From contig CM022675.1 of assembly GCA_012295275.1 (NCBI GenBank), forward strand, positions 5,166,852-5,204,490: 37,639 nt of DNA, written 5' to 3'. Shown piece by piece: positions 28,843 through 37,639 of this stretch. Numbering within the stretch: the stretch's first letter is position 1; each line of letters begins with the position of its first letter. Both the position numbers and the translations under genes were made by a program. The notes under the pieces were generated by a model. The model had not been told where the DNA came from. It did no database searches and saw nothing but the letters and a program-made list of their open reading frames with translations. This DNA is from Chrysomallon squamiferum. Its lineage: Eukaryota; Mollusca; Gastropoda; Neomphalida; Peltospiridae.

Positions 28843-29830
28843 TACTTAATTTAACCTTATTTTATTTTACTGTATAAATTTTACGGCTTAAATGATAGAA
28901 AATACAGATACTACTGAAATGTGTATAAATATTTGAGGTATTATGAAACAATAAATTCCTCTTTATTTTTATTTATTTTTTAATATTGTACTAAAACAAA
29001 TAAATAAATAATAACAAATATATCTTTTCGTTTTTTTTCCTTTCAATTTTCATTCTCTATCACGTTACAGAACAAAACGTTTTTGTTTCGCAAAAGAAAA
29101 AACACAGCAGAACGTAAACAAAGGTCACATAAACAAAAGTTACAACGCTGAAACTGCAGACTATGAATTTGAACAACCTGTTAAAACGGGAATTAACAAA
29201 ACCATGAACGAGAACCTGTCTAATGACGTAATAAGTTACGTAAATTCTGACGTGACACGCGAAGCAGAAGATGACGACTATTACAGTAAAATTAACAAAG
29301 TTAAACGAGGAACGATAACTCTACTTCAAACTGATAAACAGAGTTGTTCCCCTCTAACTAATGACAGCAGACAGAATAGTTACGTCAATGCTAGTAATGA
29401 TTCAGATTACGAAACAGCAGAAGCGATTCAAGAAAATCGTCATGTTACTGAAGATAAACATAATGGTGGCGATTTCGACAAAACAGACGGGAAAAGAATG
29501 AAGACAAACACACCGAAGATGCACATTAACATCGCTGATGATGGAGTTTACGATACGACAGACAGAAAAATACCGACAGCAACTTCGTCGAATGTGTACC
29601 ATCATCTTAGTAACCAAAACTTCGACGACTACGACACAACAGAAGCCGTTGTTTCAAATTTCTGTGATTCCAGTTTATATAACCACACTGACGTAAATTC
29701 ATCTCAGTATTCATTAAAAGCAGACGACATCAACTGTGAGAACGTAGATGAAGAACTGAATTTCTCTCAAAATGATGGAAATGTTTATTTCGTTCTGGAA
29801 GACGAAGATGTTCATGAAAATACATCTTAA
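23783..29830 (+). CDS. Gene C: CTLD-WSC-CTLD transmembrane receptor, in-frame TAG in exon 7
   Basis: Exons 23783-23852, 24030-24248, 24609-24760, 25087-25231, 26623-26757, 27055-27276, 27756-27884, 28198-28401, 28677-28752, 29071-29830 total 2112 nt, in frame throughout (703 residues) apart from TAG at 27788-27790 (codon 326). Signal peptide 1-23; CTLD N-half 24-96; WSC 97-195 (CFQRC, FGLQGRKCFC, CPGTYDEFCGG); three-cysteine segment 196-240; second CTLD 241-357; Thr-rich stalk; helix AVIVVIVTSIFIFIWMKR; tail of about 253 residues with DYEFE, two YVN[SA] motifs, YYSKI, YHHL followed 11 residues later by Tyr, and VYFVLE near the end. Read literally, the product is a secreted 325-residue protein without membrane anchor. 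Exon 7 is phase 1-1 (129 bp), so skipping it restores the membrane form minus the end of CTLD2. The clean frame elsewhere argues the stop is recent or tolerated. Confidence 0.8.
24304..24391 (+). repeat. (GA)n in gene C intron 2
   Basis: A nearly pure run of about 88 bp; intron 2 of gene D has a GT/GA run at the same place (33033-33147). Confidence 0.9.
25320..26578 (+). repeat. GTA/GCA satellite filling gene C intron 4
   Basis: About 1.25 kb of AGTAGTAGTAGCAGTAATAG-type units in loose 39-42 bp periods. It is the homologue of the shorter satellite in intron 4 of gene D (34300-35040). The 379-codon minus-strand and 228-codon plus-strand frames here are pure low complexity (poly-Leu, poly-Val) and not genes. 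Confidence 0.95.
27756..27884 (+). other. Gene C exon 7, symmetric exon with stop codon
   Basis: Aligned with exon 7 of genes B and D, the frame and end (TCAGC.ATTTGTCAACTTT) are conserved, but a glycine codon conserved in B and D is TAG here. Acceptor and donor are intact. Both flanking introns are phase 1. Confidence 0.75.
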
Positions 29831-29866
29831 TATTTATATTAAAAAAATAATAATAGTAAAAAAAAA

Positions 29867-29911
<45 letters not shown>

Positions 29912-30340
29912 TCTTAGGAATAACAGTAAATAAATCTATAATATCAACCATATCGCTACTAATTTCACATCAAATAACGAAACAAATGAATAAAATATTT
30001 GATGCAGCTGATTTTTAATTTATTAGTTCGTAAATGTGTATCCTATTTATGCCATTCTTGTGCATGAAATTATTTCATTGTTTATCGTCAGAAGATAATA
30101 TCATTTGTGGTGTTGATTAAAAAATATTTCAGTTTTATTTTATACTAAAATTATATTTTAACTATTTTACCTGTTCCTGTTATACTTTGTTCATTTATAT
30201 ACTATGTTAGACCTTCACACATTATTTTAATTATGTTAGTTTATTTTTTTTTATACATTATTCTTATACATTTATATCTTCTGAGAAATTATCTTAAATT
30301 GTATGAAAACAATAAAATTTAAGAATGATATACCTTTCTC
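29831..30340 (+). other. Gene C 3' UTR
   Basis: AT-rich sequence with an AAT run (29866-29912), then segments conserved downstream of gene B, ending at the shared poly(A) context. Confidence 0.65.
30311..30316 (+). terminator. Polyadenylation signal AATAAA, gene C
   Basis: Same context as at 17180 (GTATGAAAA before, AAGAATGATATA after), about 480 bases past the stop codon. Confidence 0.65.
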
Positions 30341-30499
30341 TCTTTTTTAATTAAAAAGAAAAAAGCTTATATCTAGAGAAATAAACATAATGATCCATTT
30401 ATGTAATGCTTTTCTAATAAGATACAATTTTCACAACAATTCATCAAATTTATAAAGTAAGAGAAAATGATATGACAGCCAAAAGTAAGAGAGAGAGCG

Positions 30500-30503
30500 C
30501 GCG

Positions 30504-30536
<33 letters not shown>

Positions 30537-30566
30537 ACGCACACACAAACAAACACAGTCACACAC

Positions 30567-30660
<94 letters not shown>
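30500..30660 (+). repeat. CA and GA satellites between genes C and D
   Basis: A CA/CG-interrupted run (30500-30565) followed by a GA run (about 30575-30655). Confidence 0.9.
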
Positions 30661-30663
<3 letters not shown>

Positions 30664-30667
30664 CAGA

Positions 30668-31131
30668 CTGGGGCGGATCTAGCTTTTCTCATGAGGAGGG
30701 TTAATGACAAAAATGGAAACATAACATAATGAAAAGACACAACTGAAAAGTTACACACGGTTCACATGGATCATAATATAACAGTGTACAACAGAGACGC
30801 TGACAGACGTATTCTACAGTGTTCTGTACACTGACAGACGTATTCTACAGTGTTCTGTACACTGACAGAAAATTCCAGTATTTTATAATATTAAATCAAC
30901 GCGGTATTTGAACAAATCAAAACGGTTATCATCGTTCACATGTCACGTGAGTTATACTGCGCATGCTCTAACTTGGTATTTAGATGCATTAATCGTTCGA
31001 AAATGTCCTGTAGAGTCTGCAGCTGAGAACTAAATAAATTTGCAGAAAACCTAAAAATCCTAAATAAAAGTGGACTTTCCAAATTTGAGGGGGGATGGAC
31101 AGCTTAGACTCCCCTCTTGATCCGGATCCAG
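30668..31131. mobile_element. Possible non-autonomous DNA transposon
   Basis: The left end begins CTGGGGCGGATCTAG and the reverse complement of the right end begins CTGGATCCGGATCAAG, with GAGG/GGGG tracts inside each. GGGGCGGATC-type ends are common on invertebrate repeats. Inside are two tandem copies of a 31-bp unit (CTGACAGACGTATTCTACAG...) at about 30800-30870. No coding sequence. Target duplication unresolved because both flanks are satellites. Confidence 0.4.
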
Positions 31132-31150
31132 AGAGAGTAGGGAAAATATA

Positions 31151-31152
31151 TA

Positions 31153-31245
<93 letters not shown>

Positions 31246-31300
31246 CTCTCACCCTGTCTCTCTCTCTCTCTCTCTCGCTTTCTCTCTCTCGCTCACACAC
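31151..31300 (+). repeat. (CT)n upstream of gene D
   Basis: A CT run with a few interruptions near 31238-31290, then short CA. Part of the duplicated 5' module shared with C' and C. Confidence 0.9.
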
Positions 31301-31432
31301 ACACACACTGATACACACATAGAAAAAGAAGTGGAAATGTATTTGTGTGAACAATTTGTCTCTCCATTATGTTCTCTCTCTCTCGCTCACACACACACGC
31401 ACAGACACACACGAATACACACACACATACAC

Positions 31433-31657
31433 TATAATTTATTAAGTTTTCTATTCCGTTTTTTAATCTATTTTTGTCGTGGACTTTGTCATGCGCGAGT
31501 TTTTCTAAAACTAGTTTTATTTTTATCACACAAATACACTACACTGTTTTCTAACTAAGTAAACAAGGGAAGGTAAAACCTGTTATCATCTAACAACTAT
31601 CTTGTACTCTGTTATCTTCTTCCTGGTCCAAGTCAGATGTTCATTGTAGAATCCGCC
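31433..31657 (+). promoter_or_regulatory. Conserved 5' module of gene D
   Basis: Third copy of the module (see 20361-20630): TATAATTTAT, CTTTGTCATGCGCGAG, ATTTTTATCACACAAATAC and AACTAAGTAAACAAGGGAAG, close to the C' copy. Confidence 0.6.

Positions 31658-37639
<5,982 letters not shown>

Overview
This is an AT-rich, intron-rich animal window with GT-AG introns, conserved intron phases and a very heavy load of di- and trinucleotide satellites. The gene content is C-type lectin-like (CTLD) plus WSC domain receptors, a pogo transposon, a Tigger-like deletion derivative and a THAP zinc-finger fragment. It fits an invertebrate; a mollusc is my best guess, but nothing here proves the phylum.

The core is a tandem array of receptor genes, all on the plus strand. 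Gene A (3750-9765) is complete: ten exons join into one 816-codon frame. Gene B (12640-16124) starts inside an assembly gap and has a frameshifted tail. Gene C (23783-29830) has ten exons, in frame except for one TAG in exon 7. Gene D (31658 to beyond the right edge) has a frame break in exon 3. An extra promoter plus first exon (C', 20631-20703) lies upstream of gene C. The shared protein plan is: signal peptide, N-terminal half of a CTLD, WSC domain, a three-cysteine segment that looks like the missing C-terminal half of that CTLD, a second CTLD over two exons, a Thr-rich stalk, one transmembrane helix, and a long cytoplasmic tail rich in spaced tyrosine motifs. These look like single-pass cell-surface signalling receptors, plausibly immune or recognition receptors.

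Layout: 1-295 is the end of a Tigger-like element; 296-3749 is non-coding with a 28-bp minisatellite; 3750-9765 is gene A; 9766-12439 is non-coding with a Tigger-like element and a second copy of positions 1-1439; 12440-12639 is 200 N; 12640-16124 is gene B; 16125-17289 is a duplicated gene end plus 3' UTR; 17290-18292 is a 59-copy 17-bp minisatellite; 18293-20360 is non-coding with a minus-strand THAP fragment beside a palindromic promoter motif; 20361-20703 is the C' promoter and exon; 20723-23309 is a complete pogo element inside the C' intron; 23541-30340 is gene C with promoter and 3' UTR; 30344-31430 is non-coding with satellites and a possible non-autonomous transposon; 31433-37639 is gene D.

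The point most worth pursuing is that the WSC exons form a symmetrical phase 1-1 cassette placed at the same point of the lectin fold where the second CTLD has a plain phase-1 intron. This suggests a WSC domain nested inside a C-type lectin domain by exon shuffling. All exon boundaries were read by eye from splice signals, paralogue comparison and frame, without transcripts.
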